A stretch of 64,000 nucleotides of DNA from Lentzea sp033794685 (GTDB taxonomy: Bacteria; Actinomycetota; Actinomycetes; Mycobacteriales; Pseudonocardiaceae). Made by a program: the position numbers and the translations under genes. Every line of letters begins with the position of its first letter. Position 1 is the first letter of the stretch. The stretch is taken from assembly GCA_033794685.1 (NCBI GenBank), contig JARAYZ010000002.1; one strand, given 5' to 3'. The notes under the pieces are model-generated. The model was not told the DNA's origin and searched no databases. It saw only the letters and a list, made by a program, of their open reading frames with translations. Below are positions 1-7,558 of this stretch, piece after piece.

Positions 1-1
1 T

Positions 2-2053
2 TCGACCGTTTTCTTCCCCTACGTCAACGTCGCCGCCTCGGCGCGCGGGACAATGGTCCGGATCGACGTCAACACCGGCCAGATCGTCGGCGAATGGGCC
101 TCCGCCCCGAACGGCCGCGGACGCAACCCGTCCCGCACGACCGTCGACAAGTTCGGCAGCACGTGGCTCTCGAACCGCGACGAGGGCGCGGGCGGCCGGG
201 GCTCGGTCACCCGCGTCGGCGTCATCCAGGGCGGCACGCGCGTCAACTCCGACGGCACCGCGAACCCCGCCGGTGACTACCTCAAGGGCCCCTTCGCCTA
301 CAACAAGTGCGTCGACCGGAACCAGGACGGGCTGATCGCCACCAGCCGCGGTATCGGTGACATCCGCCCGTGGACCAACGCGGGTGGCGCGGACGACAAC
401 GGCGGCGTCACCACGGCCGCCGACGAGTGCGTCATCAACTACTCCCGCGTCACCGGCAGCAACACCCGCACGGTCGCCGTCGACGCGCAGAACCGGCTGT
501 GGACCGGCGGCCAGGACCTCGACCACGAGCTCCTCGACGCCGACGGCGCGGCCACCGGCACGCAGTTCAACGTGGGCTGCGGCGGTTACGGCGGCCTGAT
601 CGACAAGGCCGGCACGCTGTGGTCCGCGCGCAACTTCGGCCTGCTGCGCTACGACCCGGCCACGCAGACAGGCGCGTGCCTCAACAGCACCCACGGTGAC
701 TACGGCCTCGGCATGGACCCGGTCACCGGCGAGATCTGGCACACGAACTTCTCCGGCAACCGGGTCGCGAAGCTCGCGCCGGACGGCACGATCCTCGGCG
801 CGTTCGGCCACGGCAGTCAGAACGCGCAGGGCGTCGCGGTCGACAGCGACGGCAACGTCTGGGTCGCGCACTCGCTGAGCGGCGCGACGACGGTCGGCCA
901 CCTGCGCACCGACGGCACCTACGTCGGCAACGTGCCGCTGCCCGGCGGTGCCGGGCCGACCGGTGTCGCGATCGACAGCAACGGCAAGGTCTGGGTCACC
1001 AACATCAGCACCAACAACGCCCAGCGCATCGACCCGGACGCCGGCCCGGTCGGCGGCGGTGGCCACCCCGTCGGCGCGGTCGACCTGACCGTCGACCTCG
1101 GCGCGGGCGCCGGTCCGTACAACTACAGCGACATGACCGGATCGGTGCTGGGCGAGATCACCGCGCCGCAGGGCACGTGGAGCGTCGTGCAGGACGGCGG
1201 CACCAACGGCCGTCCGTGGGGCACGGTCACGTGGAACACCGAGGTGCAGGGCGCCGTGCCGCAGGGCACGTCGATCGTCGTCGAGGCGAGGACGTCTGAC
1301 ACCGAGGCCGGTCTGGCGGGCGAGAGCTTCACGCCGGTGGCGAACGGCGTGACGTTCGCGAAGACCGGCCGCTACATCGAGGTCCGAGCGACCCTGACCG
1401 CGAACGCGGCCGGTGACAGCCCCGTGCTGTCCGACCTGCGGATCAGGACCTCCGAACGCACCGGCGTCTTCTCCTGCCAGGCCACCGCGCTCACCCTCGC
1501 GGGCATCGTCTCGACCAGGGCGAACCCGCAGGACGTGCCGTGCGTGGACGACCACGAGACGCTGGCGAACGTCCAGCTGAACGCGGGCATCCTGACCGTG
1601 CGGGCCACCGCGCTCGACGCGCGGACCGACCAGACACCGGACGACCTCACGGGCACCGCGCCCGCGACGACCGACCTCGCGACCGGGCGGGCGCGCATCG
1701 AGCAGACCCGCGTGACGAGCGGCCTGCTCACGATCGAGATCGGCGTGATCGAGTCGAACGCGTCGGTCACCTGCGTGGCGGGACCGGGCGGCCTGGTGCC
1801 GCAGTTCGCGGGATCGTCGTCGATCGCCTCGTTGAAGATCAACGGGCTGACGGTGGCGGTGGGCAGTGCGCCGCTGACGATCCCGCTGGTCATCGGGTCG
1901 TTGCGGCTCAACAGCACGACGACCACCGCGACCAGCGTGGTGCAGCAGGCCGTCGTGGTGGACACGCTGCTGACCGACGTGGTGATCGGTGAGGCGAAGG
2001 CCAACGTCGAGGCCAAGCCGGGTCACCCCGGTGGCTCGCCCTGCCGCGTCTGA
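2..2053 (+). CDS. Secreted NHL/SMP-30-like beta-propeller protein with C-terminal anchor-type domain (5' end outside window)
   Basis: The reading frame is open from the first bases, so the gene starts upstream; 683 residues are visible. The ATG at 53 is internal, because in-frame codons before it continue the same propeller. Residues about 1-330 hold repeated blade motifs such as GNVWVAHS and GKVWVTN, typical of NHL or virginiamycin-lyase-like six-bladed propellers. A beta-sandwich linker follows. The last 190 residues, with paired cysteines (FSCQATAL, VPCVDDH, VTCVAGPG), resemble the choice-of-anchor P domain of actinobacterial surface proteins. The propeller is seen directly; the anchor assignment is from memory and less sure. 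The role is probably extracellular binding or a surface lyase, with unknown ligand. It ends 3 nt before the convergent WYL regulator gene, with no obvious terminator hairpin. Confidence 0.7.
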   Translation, partial: STVFFPYVNVAASARGTMVRIDVNTGQIVGEWASAPNGRGRNPSRTTVDKFGSTWLSNRDEGAGGRGSVTRVGVIQGGTRVNSDGTANPAGDYLKGPFAYNKCVDRNQDGLIATSRGIGDIRPWTNAGGADDNGGVTTAADECVINYSRVTGSNTRTVAVDAQNRLWTGGQDLDHELLDADGAATGTQFNVGCGGYGGLIDKAGTLWSARNFGLLRYDPATQTGACLNSTHGDYGLGMDPVTGEIWHTNFSGNRVAKLAPDGTILGAFGHGSQNAQGVAVDSDGNVWVAHSLSGATTVGHLRTDGTYVGNVPLPGGAGPTGVAIDSNGKVWVTNISTNNAQRIDPDAGPVGGGGHPVGAVDLTVDLGAGAGPYNYSDMTGSVLGEITAPQGTWSVVQDGGTNGRPWGTVTWNTEVQGAVPQGTSIVVEARTSDTEAGLAGESFTPVANGVTFAKTGRYIEVRATLTANAAGDSPVLSDLRIRTSERTGVFSCQATALTLAGIVSTRANPQDVPCVDDHETLANVQLNAGILTVRATALDARTDQTPDDLTGTAPATTDLATGRARIEQTRVTSGLLTIEIGVIESNASVTCVAGPGGLVPQFAGSSSIASLKINGLTVAVGSAPLTIPLVIGSLRLNSTTTTATSVVQQAVVVDTLLTDVVIGEAKANVEAKPGHPGGSPCRV

Positions 2054-2056
2054 TCC

Positions 2057-3055
2057 TCACTCGGGCGCGGGCGGTTCCGGCCGCTCGCGCCCTTCCCCGT
2101 ACCGGTCGGCGATCACGCTCGCCCGGTCGCGCAGCGAATCGCGCAACCATTGCGGTTCCAGGGCTTCCGCGCTCGTGGAGAGCTGCCACAACGCCCATTC
2201 GGCGTGCCGCCGGTCCTGGAAGGTGACCTCCATCCGCAGCCAGCCGTCGCCGGCTTCCTCGGCGAGCACGGCCAGCGCGGTGCCGGCCAGCTCCTCCCTG
2301 CGGGCCGGTCGCACCCTGAGCACCACGGCGACCTGGTCCCCGCCGGTCCGGAACCGCGTGCTGCGCTCCTGCCAGGCCCGGTCGAGGTCGACCCGGTCCG
2401 GCCGCCGCGCGGGTTCGTCGAGCGCCTCGGCGGCGAGGATCCGCGACAGCCGGTAGGTCCGGTCCTCCCCCGACCTGGTGGCCAGCAGATATCCCTGCTC
2501 CCGCACGGTGACCAGCCCGATCGGGTCGACCGTGCGCCACTCCGGTTCTTCGTCCTTGGCCTCGTAGTGGAGCCGCAGCCGGTGACCCGCGAACACCGCG
2601 CGCCGGACCTCGGTCACGACCTCGTCGGGCAGTTCCTCCTCCACCGCGCGGCGGGAGAGGAGGTCGATCTCGGGGTCGACGAGCAGCCGTTCCGCCGCCC
2701 CCGCCGCCGTCCGCCGGTAACTCTCGGGCAGCGCGTCGACCACCTTCAGCATCGCCGAGGCGAGTGACGAGCCGAGCCCGAACACCTGTGCGCCGCGCCG
2801 GGAACCGGCGACCAGCAGGGCGAGCGCCTCGTCGTGGTTCAGGCCGGTTAGCTCGGTCTGGAAACCGGGCAGCAGCGCGAATCCGCCGTGCCGGCCGCGT
2901 TCGGCGTAGACCGGGACGCCCGCCGCGGAGAGCGCCTCGATGTCGCGCAGGACCGTCCGGGTGGAGACCTCGAGCTCGCGGGCGAGGGTGGCGGCCGAGA
3001 GCTGACCGTGCCGCCGCAGCAGCAGGACCAGCGAGACCAACCGGTCGGCGCGCAT
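2057..3055 (-). CDS. WYL-domain HTH transcriptional regulator (YafY/DeoR-type)
   Basis: 332 residues. The N-terminal winged helix (residues 1-55, starting MRADRLVSLVLLLRRHGQ) is followed by a WYL effector domain around residues 130-210 (WRTVDPIGLV, GYLLATRSGEDRTYRLSRI) and a C-terminal extension. This is the layout of one-component YafY-type regulators, whose WYL domain senses ligands or nucleic acid. I chose the ATG at 3055. The frame is open 21 codons further upstream, but those codons do not look like the family N-terminus and would cover the divergent promoter. It is divergent from the Rid-family gene at 3145, its likely target. The 89-bp gap carries a short GACA/TGTC inverted repeat. Confidence 0.85.
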   Translation of the reverse strand: MRADRLVSLVLLLRRHGQLSAATLARELEVSTRTVLRDIEALSAAGVPVYAERGRHGGFALLPGFQTELTGLNHDEALALLVAGSRRGAQVFGLGSSLASAMLKVVDALPESYRRTAAGAAERLLVDPEIDLLSRRAVEEELPDEVVTEVRRAVFAGHRLRLHYEAKDEEPEWRTVDPIGLVTVREQGYLLATRSGEDRTYRLSRILAAEALDEPARRPDRVDLDRAWQERSTRFRTGGDQVAVVLRVRPARREELAGTALAVLAEEAGDGWLRMEVTFQDRRHAEWALWQLSTSAEALEPQWLRDSLRDRASVIADRYGEGRERPEPPAPE

Positions 3056-3078
3056 GCGAAAACCGTACGGGAATACGT

Positions 3079-3091
3079 GACACAGGATGTC
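3079..3091. promoter_or_regulatory. Candidate WYL-regulator operator
   Basis: GACACAGGATGTC is an inverted repeat with 4-bp arms (GACA/TGTC) and a 5-nt spacer. It lies midway between the divergent starts at 3055 and 3145. Position fits an operator shared by the regulator and the Rid-family gene. The arms are short, so chance is a real alternative. Confidence 0.3.
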
Positions 3092-3144
3092 GTGTATCGC
3101 TTGCGACGCTGACGGCACTGTCGAAGAGATCGAATGGAGCTGTC

Positions 3145-3546
3145 GTGGCTGTGGAACGAACGCCGGTCAACCCGTGGACGTGGTCGGCGGAGCTGGGCTA
3201 CCACCAGGGCGAGGTCGTCACCGGGCAGAGCAGGACGCTGTACTGCGCCGGGCAGACGTCGATGAACGGCGACGGCAAGCCCGAGCACGCCGGTGACATG
3301 GCGGCGCAGCTGGCGCTGAGCCTCGACAACCTGGAGGCGGTGCTGGCCGGGGCGGGCATGACGCTCGCCGACCTGGTGCGGCTCAACGTCTACACGACCG
3401 ACGTCGACCTGCTGTTCCAGCACTACGGCGTGCTGGCGGCACGGCTCGGGGCGGCTCGGGTGGCCCCGCCGACCACGATGCTTGGGGTGGCGAGGCTGGC
3501 GATCCCGGACCTGATGGTGGAGCTGGAGGGAACCGCGGTCGCGTGA
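3145..3546 (+). CDS. RidA/YjgF-family protein lacking the canonical deaminase arginine
   Basis: 133 residues from a GTG with TGGAGC 5-10 nt upstream. The family fold is clear: GQTSMNGDGKPEHAGD, then DLVRLNVYTTDVD, then the C-terminal PPTTMLGVARLAIPDLMVEL. Classical RidA hydrolyses reactive 2-aminoacrylate and other enamine/imine intermediates using an arginine (Arg105 in E. coli, in the P-x-R-S segment). Here the matching place reads PPTTM, so the arginine is replaced by threonine. This suggests a Rid subfamily with another activity rather than housekeeping RidA. It is divergent from the WYL regulator, which probably controls it. The alignment behind the residue call was done by eye. Confidence 0.85.
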   Translation: MAVERTPVNPWTWSAELGYHQGEVVTGQSRTLYCAGQTSMNGDGKPEHAGDMAAQLALSLDNLEAVLAGAGMTLADLVRLNVYTTDVDLLFQHYGVLAARLGAARVAPPTTMLGVARLAIPDLMVELEGTAVA

Positions 3547-3571
3547 CGTGCGGCGCCGGCCTGGCTCCCGT

Positions 3572-3709
3572 CAGGCCGGCGCCTCCAGCCGGGGTCGGCG
3601 GCCGAGTCGGATGGCTGCCCGATCACGGCCAGGCCGGCGCCCCCAGCCGGGGTCGGCGGCCGCATCGGATTGCTGCCCGATCACGGCCGGACCGGCGCCC
3701 CGAGCCGGT
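3572..3709. repeat. 58-bp tandem repeat, about 2.4 copies
   Basis: Copies begin at 3572, 3630 and 3688 (partial). Copies 1 and 2 match at about 54 of 58 positions. The unit is GC-rich and self-complementary in part (GGCCGGCGCC and CAGCCGGGG tracts). It fills most of the 207-bp gap between the convergent Rid-family and SnoaL-like genes, where it could form secondary structure and act as a terminator. No reading frame with gene-like features spans it. Confidence 0.75.
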
Positions 3710-3753
3710 GACAGCCCCACCACAGCCCGGCCGGCGCCGAGCGCCCGCACCGG

Positions 3754-4368
3754 TCAGCCGAGGCCGATCTGGGCGAAGAACGTCTGGATGTCCCAGAACA
3801 GGAACTCCTCGTCCATCGTGCCGCGCCGGTTCCACAACCCGACGGTGGCCATGTTGATGGCGTACTTCAGCCCGGTCGGCGCGATGAGACCGCCCTTGCC
3901 GTCGGGCATCGGCCGCGTGAAGGTGCCCTTCATGACACCCGCGACCGCGCTCAACCCGCCGTTCGCGACCCGCAGGTAGTGCGACTCGATGCGGGTGTCC
4001 GGCGCCCAGACGAACAACGCCTTCAGGTCTTCGACGTGCCGGTCGATGCCATCGGTGTAGTGCCCGTCGGGCCAGTGCACGCGGATGTTGCGGGCGTGGC
4101 TCTCTCCCAGCCGCGCCCACTTCTGGTGGCTGAAGACGTCGAAGTCGAGTTCGTCGAACGTCCTGAGGTTCCGCTTCTCCTCCCTGGTCAGGTCCTGGGC
4201 GAACGGCGGGTTCGGCACCGGCGTGGTGGCCGGGTCGGGCAGCGGAGTCCACGGCGAGTACCCGGCCGGAGCGGCGGCCTCGGCGACGCCACCGGTGACG
4301 GCGGCCAGCGCCATCGCGCCGAACGCGGCCGTGCTGCCGTGGGTGATGAGCGAACGACGGTTGAGCAT
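3754..4368 (-). CDS. Tat-exported SnoaL-like / ester cyclase-type protein
   Basis: 204 residues. The start at 4368 is chosen because AAGGTG lies 7 nt upstream and the product opens with a twin-arginine signal peptide (MLNRRSLITHGSTAAFG) followed by a hydrophobic stretch and AEA cleavage region. The mature part has NTF2/SnoaL-like features: YYRKYYD-type helices are absent, but ARLGESHARNIRVHWPDG, RVANGGLSAV and GLKYAINMATVGLWNRRGTMDEEFLFWD match proteins annotated as ester cyclase or nuclear transport factor 2 family. That fold includes polyketide cyclases and isomerases, so the reaction cannot be read off. An 8-bp inverted repeat lies just upstream. It is followed upstream by the PaaX-type gene on the same strand (83-nt gap). 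Confidence 0.65.
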   Translation of the reverse strand: MLNRRSLITHGSTAAFGAMALAAVTGGVAEAAAPAGYSPWTPLPDPATTPVPNPPFAQDLTREEKRNLRTFDELDFDVFSHQKWARLGESHARNIRVHWPDGHYTDGIDRHVEDLKALFVWAPDTRIESHYLRVANGGLSAVAGVMKGTFTRPMPDGKGGLIAPTGLKYAINMATVGLWNRRGTMDEEFLFWDIQTFFAQIGLG

Positions 4369-4406
4369 CTCGTGCACCTTCCACTCGGGGTGTGCACGAG
4401 AGCTTT

Positions 4407-4444
4407 GCACTAACTTTTAGACAGCGCTATAGCTGAGTTAGTGC
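4407..4444. promoter_or_regulatory. Inverted repeat upstream of the SnoaL-like gene
   Basis: GCACTAAC (4407-4414) and GTTAGTGC (4437-4444) are perfect 8-bp arms separated by 22 nt, with a smaller CAGC/GCTG pair inside. The site is 39 nt upstream of the ATG at 4368 and 7 nt past the end of the paaX-like gene. It could be an operator or, read on the minus strand, a weak hairpin after paaX. Confidence 0.45.
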
Positions 4445-4450
4445 TGTGAT

Positions 4451-5248
4451 CTAGTAAGCAACCTCGATCGACTCGATGGCGGCCTCCGCGAGCGGGGTCG
4501 CGGTCTCGACGTAGCGCGTGGCCAGGGACTGGAACAGCCGCTCGGCCTCGATCGCCGGCCAGTCGCACGCCAGCAGTTCGGCCGGCAGGTGGGGGTCCTG
4601 CCGCACGAGGTCGAGCCAGTCGCCGTGCAGCAGCAGCTGGCGGGCCAGGTCGTCGGGCAGCGAGGTGTCCGGCTCACGCCACTTCGCGAGGAAGTCCTGG
4701 TAGCGGGCGGCGATCGCGGCCGTGTCGAACGCGCGGCGCGCCAGGTCCGCCGCCTCGGTCGGCTTGGCGTGCTGGGCGGTGAAGACCGTGACGTTCTCCG
4801 CGAGCCCCTCGACCAGTCCTGTCACGTCGTGCGCGCCGGGGGCGATCCACAGGCCGTTCTGCACGGGACCGAAGCCTGCCCATTGCAGCTGCGAGCGCAG
4901 GTCGTGCCGTTCGCCGCGCCGCCCCTCCGGCAGGGAGAACCCGACCAGGGTCCAGCTGCCGTCCCAGTCGCGGTTGACGGCGCCGCGCTGCCAGATCCGG
5001 CGTTCACCGTCGCGCAGCACGTCCGTCGCACGCGGGGTGAGTCCGAAGTAGACCTTGCGGCCGCTGCGGTGCTTGGTGAGCAGGCCGCGTGAGGCCATGC
5101 GCGTGAGCGTCGAGCGCACCGCCTCCTCGGAGACGTCCACGCGCCCGAACACGTCGATCACGCTGCCCGAGTAGACCGCGATGCCGCGGCCGAACACGTA
5201 CAGACCGAGGAAGTTGAGCATCAAGGACTGGGGCGTCACGCTGCTCAC
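4451..5248 (-). CDS. PaaX-family transcriptional regulator
   Basis: 265 residues, the usual PaaX size. The N-terminal winged helix (residues 5-70) starts SLMLNFLGLYVFGRG and includes VRSTLTRMASRGLLTKHRSGRKVYF. The central domain carries WDGSWTLVGFSLPEGRRGERHDLR and LQWAGFGPVQNGLWIAP, hallmarks of PaaX. The C-terminal PaaX_C domain spans about 170-260. PaaX proteins repress aromatic-acid (phenylacetyl-CoA) pathways and are released by acyl-CoA intermediates. Here it is divergent from the SDR/amidohydrolase/MaoC/MFS/CoA-ligase operon, so an acyl-CoA of that pathway is the likely inducer. Start ATG 5248 keeps the conserved N-terminus. Confidence 0.9.
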   Translation of the reverse strand: MSSVTPQSLMLNFLGLYVFGRGIAVYSGSVIDVFGRVDVSEEAVRSTLTRMASRGLLTKHRSGRKVYFGLTPRATDVLRDGERRIWQRGAVNRDWDGSWTLVGFSLPEGRRGERHDLRSQLQWAGFGPVQNGLWIAPGAHDVTGLVEGLAENVTVFTAQHAKPTEAADLARRAFDTAAIAARYQDFLAKWREPDTSLPDDLARQLLLHGDWLDLVRQDPHLPAELLACDWPAIEAERLFQSLATRYVETATPLAEAAIESIEVAY

Positions 5249-5328
5249 GATACATGTTGGGCAGCATCTAGACGAGCGTCATGAATATGCCCTACTTTGG
5301 TCGCGACCCCACGGAGAGGACTCGCTTG
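5249..5328. promoter_or_regulatory. Divergent promoter region between paaX-like gene and catabolic operon
   Basis: 80 bp with no gene. It holds a weak GGGCA (5259-5263) / TGCCC (5288-5292) inverted pair and a GGAGAGGA ribosome-binding stretch at 5313-5320 for the SDR gene. Position makes it the likely PaaX target, but I see no convincing match to the E. coli PaaX site. Confidence 0.4.
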
Positions 5329-6207
5329 ATGGAGCTGACGGGAAAGGTCGCGATCGTCACCGGCGCCGGCCGCGGGCTGGGCCGGGCGTACGCCGAGGCG
5401 TTGGCGCGCAACGGGGCCCACGTCGTGGTCAACGACGTGGACGAGGTCGCCCACGAGGTCGCGGCGAGCATCGGAGGCCGTGCGGTGATCGCGCCGGTCG
5501 GGTCGGCCGAGACCGCCGAGTCGCTGGTCGCCACCGCCGTGGAGGAGTTCGGGCGGCTCGACGTGCTGGTCACCAACGCGGGCATCCTGCGCGACCGCGT
5601 GCTGTGGAAGATGAGCGACGACGACTTCGACGCCGTGATCAACGTGCACCTGCGCGGCACCTTCACCTGCGCCCGCGCGGCAGCGGTGCGGATGCGGGAA
5701 CAGGGCACCGGCGGCAGTCTCGTGCTGGTCTCCTCCCCCGCTGGGCAGCGCGGCAACTTCGGGCAGACCAACTACTCCGCCGCCAAGGCCGGGATCGCCG
5801 CCATGGCACGGACCTGGGCCTTGGAGCTCGCCCGGTCGGACATCGCCGTGAACGCGGTCGTCCCCGTCGCCGCCACCGAGATGACCCGCACGATCCCGGC
5901 GTTCGCGCCGTTGATCGAGGAGTCGGAACGAACGGGTGCGCCGCTGCCGGCGTGGGTGCGGCGCGACGAGGGCCTGGGCACGGTCGAGGACGTCGCCTCA
6001 CTGATCGTCTACCTCGCCTCGGACGCGGCCAAAGGCGTTACGGGGCAGGCGATCGGCATCGGCGGTGACCGGCTCGCGCTGTGGTCGCACCCGGCCGAGA
6101 AGCAGGTGCTGTTCGCCGACGGCGGGTGGGACGCGGCCACGATCGCCGGCCGCTTCGGCGAGTTCGAGCCGGAGACCTACGGGATCCCGGCTCCGGTGGC
6201 GCCATGA
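5329..6207 (+). CDS. SDR oxidoreductase, probable beta-hydroxyacyl-CoA dehydrogenase (CouN-like)
   Basis: 292 residues. Start ATG 5329 follows GGAGAGGA at 8 nt and gives the family N-terminus MELTGKVAIVTGAGRGLG; a TTG lies directly before it. The Rossmann glycine motif is TGAGRGLG (residues 10-17), with NAG near 87, a serine near 136 and the catalytic pair Tyr149/Lys153 (YSAAK). The C-terminal extension GQAIGIGGDRLALWSHP resembles multifunctional-enzyme-type SDRs acting on hydroxyacyl-CoA. First gene of the operon: it overlaps the amidohydrolase by 4 nt. By analogy with rhodococcal cou genes it would oxidise the beta-hydroxyacyl-CoA made by the MaoC hydratase. The specific substrate is inferred from context. 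Confidence 0.8.
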   Translation: MELTGKVAIVTGAGRGLGRAYAEALARNGAHVVVNDVDEVAHEVAASIGGRAVIAPVGSAETAESLVATAVEEFGRLDVLVTNAGILRDRVLWKMSDDDFDAVINVHLRGTFTCARAAAVRMREQGTGGSLVLVSSPAGQRGNFGQTNYSAAKAGIAAMARTWALELARSDIAVNAVVPVAATEMTRTIPAFAPLIEESERTGAPLPAWVRRDEGLGTVEDVASLIVYLASDAAKGVTGQAIGIGGDRLALWSHPAEKQVLFADGGWDAATIAGRFGEFEPETYGIPAPVAP

Positions 6208-7094
6208 GTGTTCCCAGGATGAACGTCGACGACCTGGTCGCCATCGACGTCCACACCCACGCGGAGGTCTCCGGCGACGGCCACAGTTCACTGAGTCCCG
6301 CGCTGCTCGAGGCGTCCGCCAAGTACTTCAAGGCCGCCCACCGCCAGCCGACGATCGTCGAGACGGCCCAGATCTACCGCGAGCGCGGGATGGCCGCGGT
6401 GATCTTCACGGTCGACGCGGAGCACGCCACCGGCCACCCCCGCATCTCCAACGAGGAGATCGCCGCGTCCTGCGCCGAGCACGCCGACGTGCTGATCCCG
6501 TTCGCGAGCATCGACCCGTGGAAGGGCCGCGCCGCCGTGAGGGAGGCCCGCAGGCTCGTCGAGGAGCACGGCGTGCGGGGGTTCAAGTTCCACCCCAGCC
6601 TGCAGGACTTCTCCCCCGACGACCGGATGGCGTACCCGCTGTACGAGGTCATCGAGGAGCTCGGCGTGCCCGCGCTGTTCCACAGTGGACAGACCGGGAT
6701 CGGCGCCGGTGTGCCCGGCGGCGGTGGCATCAGGCTCAAGCACTCCAACCCGATGCTCGTGGACGACGTCGCCGTGGACTTCCCGCACCTGCGGATCGTG
6801 CTCGCGCACCCGTCGTTCCCGTGGCAGGACGAGGCACTGGCGGTGGCGACGCACAAACCGTTCGTGTACATCGACCTGTCCGGCTGGTCGCCCAAGTACT
6901 TCCCGCCTCAGCTCGTCCGCTACGCCAACACCCTGTTGCAGGACAAGGTCCTGTTCGGCTCGGACCACCCGGTGATCACCCCGGACCGCTGGCTCGCCGA
7001 CTTCGCGAAGCTGGAGATCTCCGACGAGGTCCGCCCCAAGATCCTCAAGCACAACGCCGCTCGCCTGCTGGGACTCGTGAAGGAGGACGCGTGA
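6204..7094 (+). CDS. Amidohydrolase-2 family protein, probable beta-ketoacyl-CoA hydrolase (CouO-like)
   Basis: 296 residues; ATG 6204 overlaps the SDR stop (ATGA). Metal-binding motif DVHTH sits at residues 15-19, with GFKFHPS in mid-protein, LAHPSFPW, and the terminal acid in FGSDHP. This is the ACMSD/gamma-resorcylate-decarboxylase branch of TIM-barrel amidohydrolases. In this operon setting it matches the enzyme annotated 4-hydroxyphenyl-beta-ketoacyl-CoA hydrolase, which cleaves the shortened side chain of hydroxycinnamates. An ordinary decarboxylase remains possible. AGGAGG at its 3' end (7081-7086) serves the next gene. Function rests on family plus neighbours; nothing in the sequence fixes the substrate. 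Confidence 0.78.
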   Translation: MSVPRMNVDDLVAIDVHTHAEVSGDGHSSLSPALLEASAKYFKAAHRQPTIVETAQIYRERGMAAVIFTVDAEHATGHPRISNEEIAASCAEHADVLIPFASIDPWKGRAAVREARRLVEEHGVRGFKFHPSLQDFSPDDRMAYPLYEVIEELGVPALFHSGQTGIGAGVPGGGGIRLKHSNPMLVDDVAVDFPHLRIVLAHPSFPWQDEALAVATHKPFVYIDLSGWSPKYFPPQLVRYANTLLQDKVLFGSDHPVITPDRWLADFAKLEISDEVRPKILKHNAARLLGLVKEDA

Positions 7095-7549
7095 CCATCT
7101 CCGTCCAAGGAATCGCCGAACTCAAGGCCCTGGCGGGCAGGAGCCTCGGGCACACCGACTGGCTCCAGATCGACCAGGGCCGCGTCGAAACGTTCGCCTC
7201 CGCCACCGACGACCACCAGTGGATCCACGTCGACCCGGAACGCGCGGCGACCGGCCCGTTCGGCGGCACGATCGCCCACGGCTACCTGACGCTCGCCCTG
7301 CTCATTCCGCTGATGACCGAACTCCTCGAGGTCACCGGCGTGCGGATGAGCCTCAACTACGGCCTCGACAAGGTGCGGTTCCCCGCGCCCGTCCCGGTCG
7401 GCGCCAAGATCCGGCTGCTCGGGCAGGTCGCGTCCGTCGAGGACGTGCCGGGTGACGGCGTTCAGCTCACCGTCGACTTCACCGTCGAGATCGAGGGCTC
7501 CGCGAAGCCCGCTTGCGTAGCACGTGCCGTCTACCGCCACTACTCGTGA
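7091..7549 (+). CDS. MaoC-family (R)-specific enoyl-CoA hydratase
   Basis: 152 residues from GTG 7091, preceded by AGGAGG at 4 nt and overlapping the previous stop (GTGA). The hot-dog fold hydratase signature is present: ATDDHQWIHVDPERA with the catalytic Asp41/His46 spacing, then GGTIAHGYLTLALLIPL. It would hydrate a trans-2-enoyl-CoA such as p-coumaroyl- or feruloyl-CoA, feeding the SDR encoded upstream. Third gene of the operon; 9 nt separate it from the transporter gene. Substrate assignment is contextual. Confidence 0.85.
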   Translation: MTISVQGIAELKALAGRSLGHTDWLQIDQGRVETFASATDDHQWIHVDPERAATGPFGGTIAHGYLTLALLIPLMTELLEVTGVRMSLNYGLDKVRFPAPVPVGAKIRLLGQVASVEDVPGDGVQLTVDFTVEIEGSAKPACVARAVYRHYS

Positions 7550-7558
7550 GGTGAAGTC

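Noticed and set aside
1908..3170. 420-residue open frame overlapping the WYL gene in another frame
   Set aside because: Arg/Ala/Gly-rich shadow without motifs; the WYL protein explains the region.
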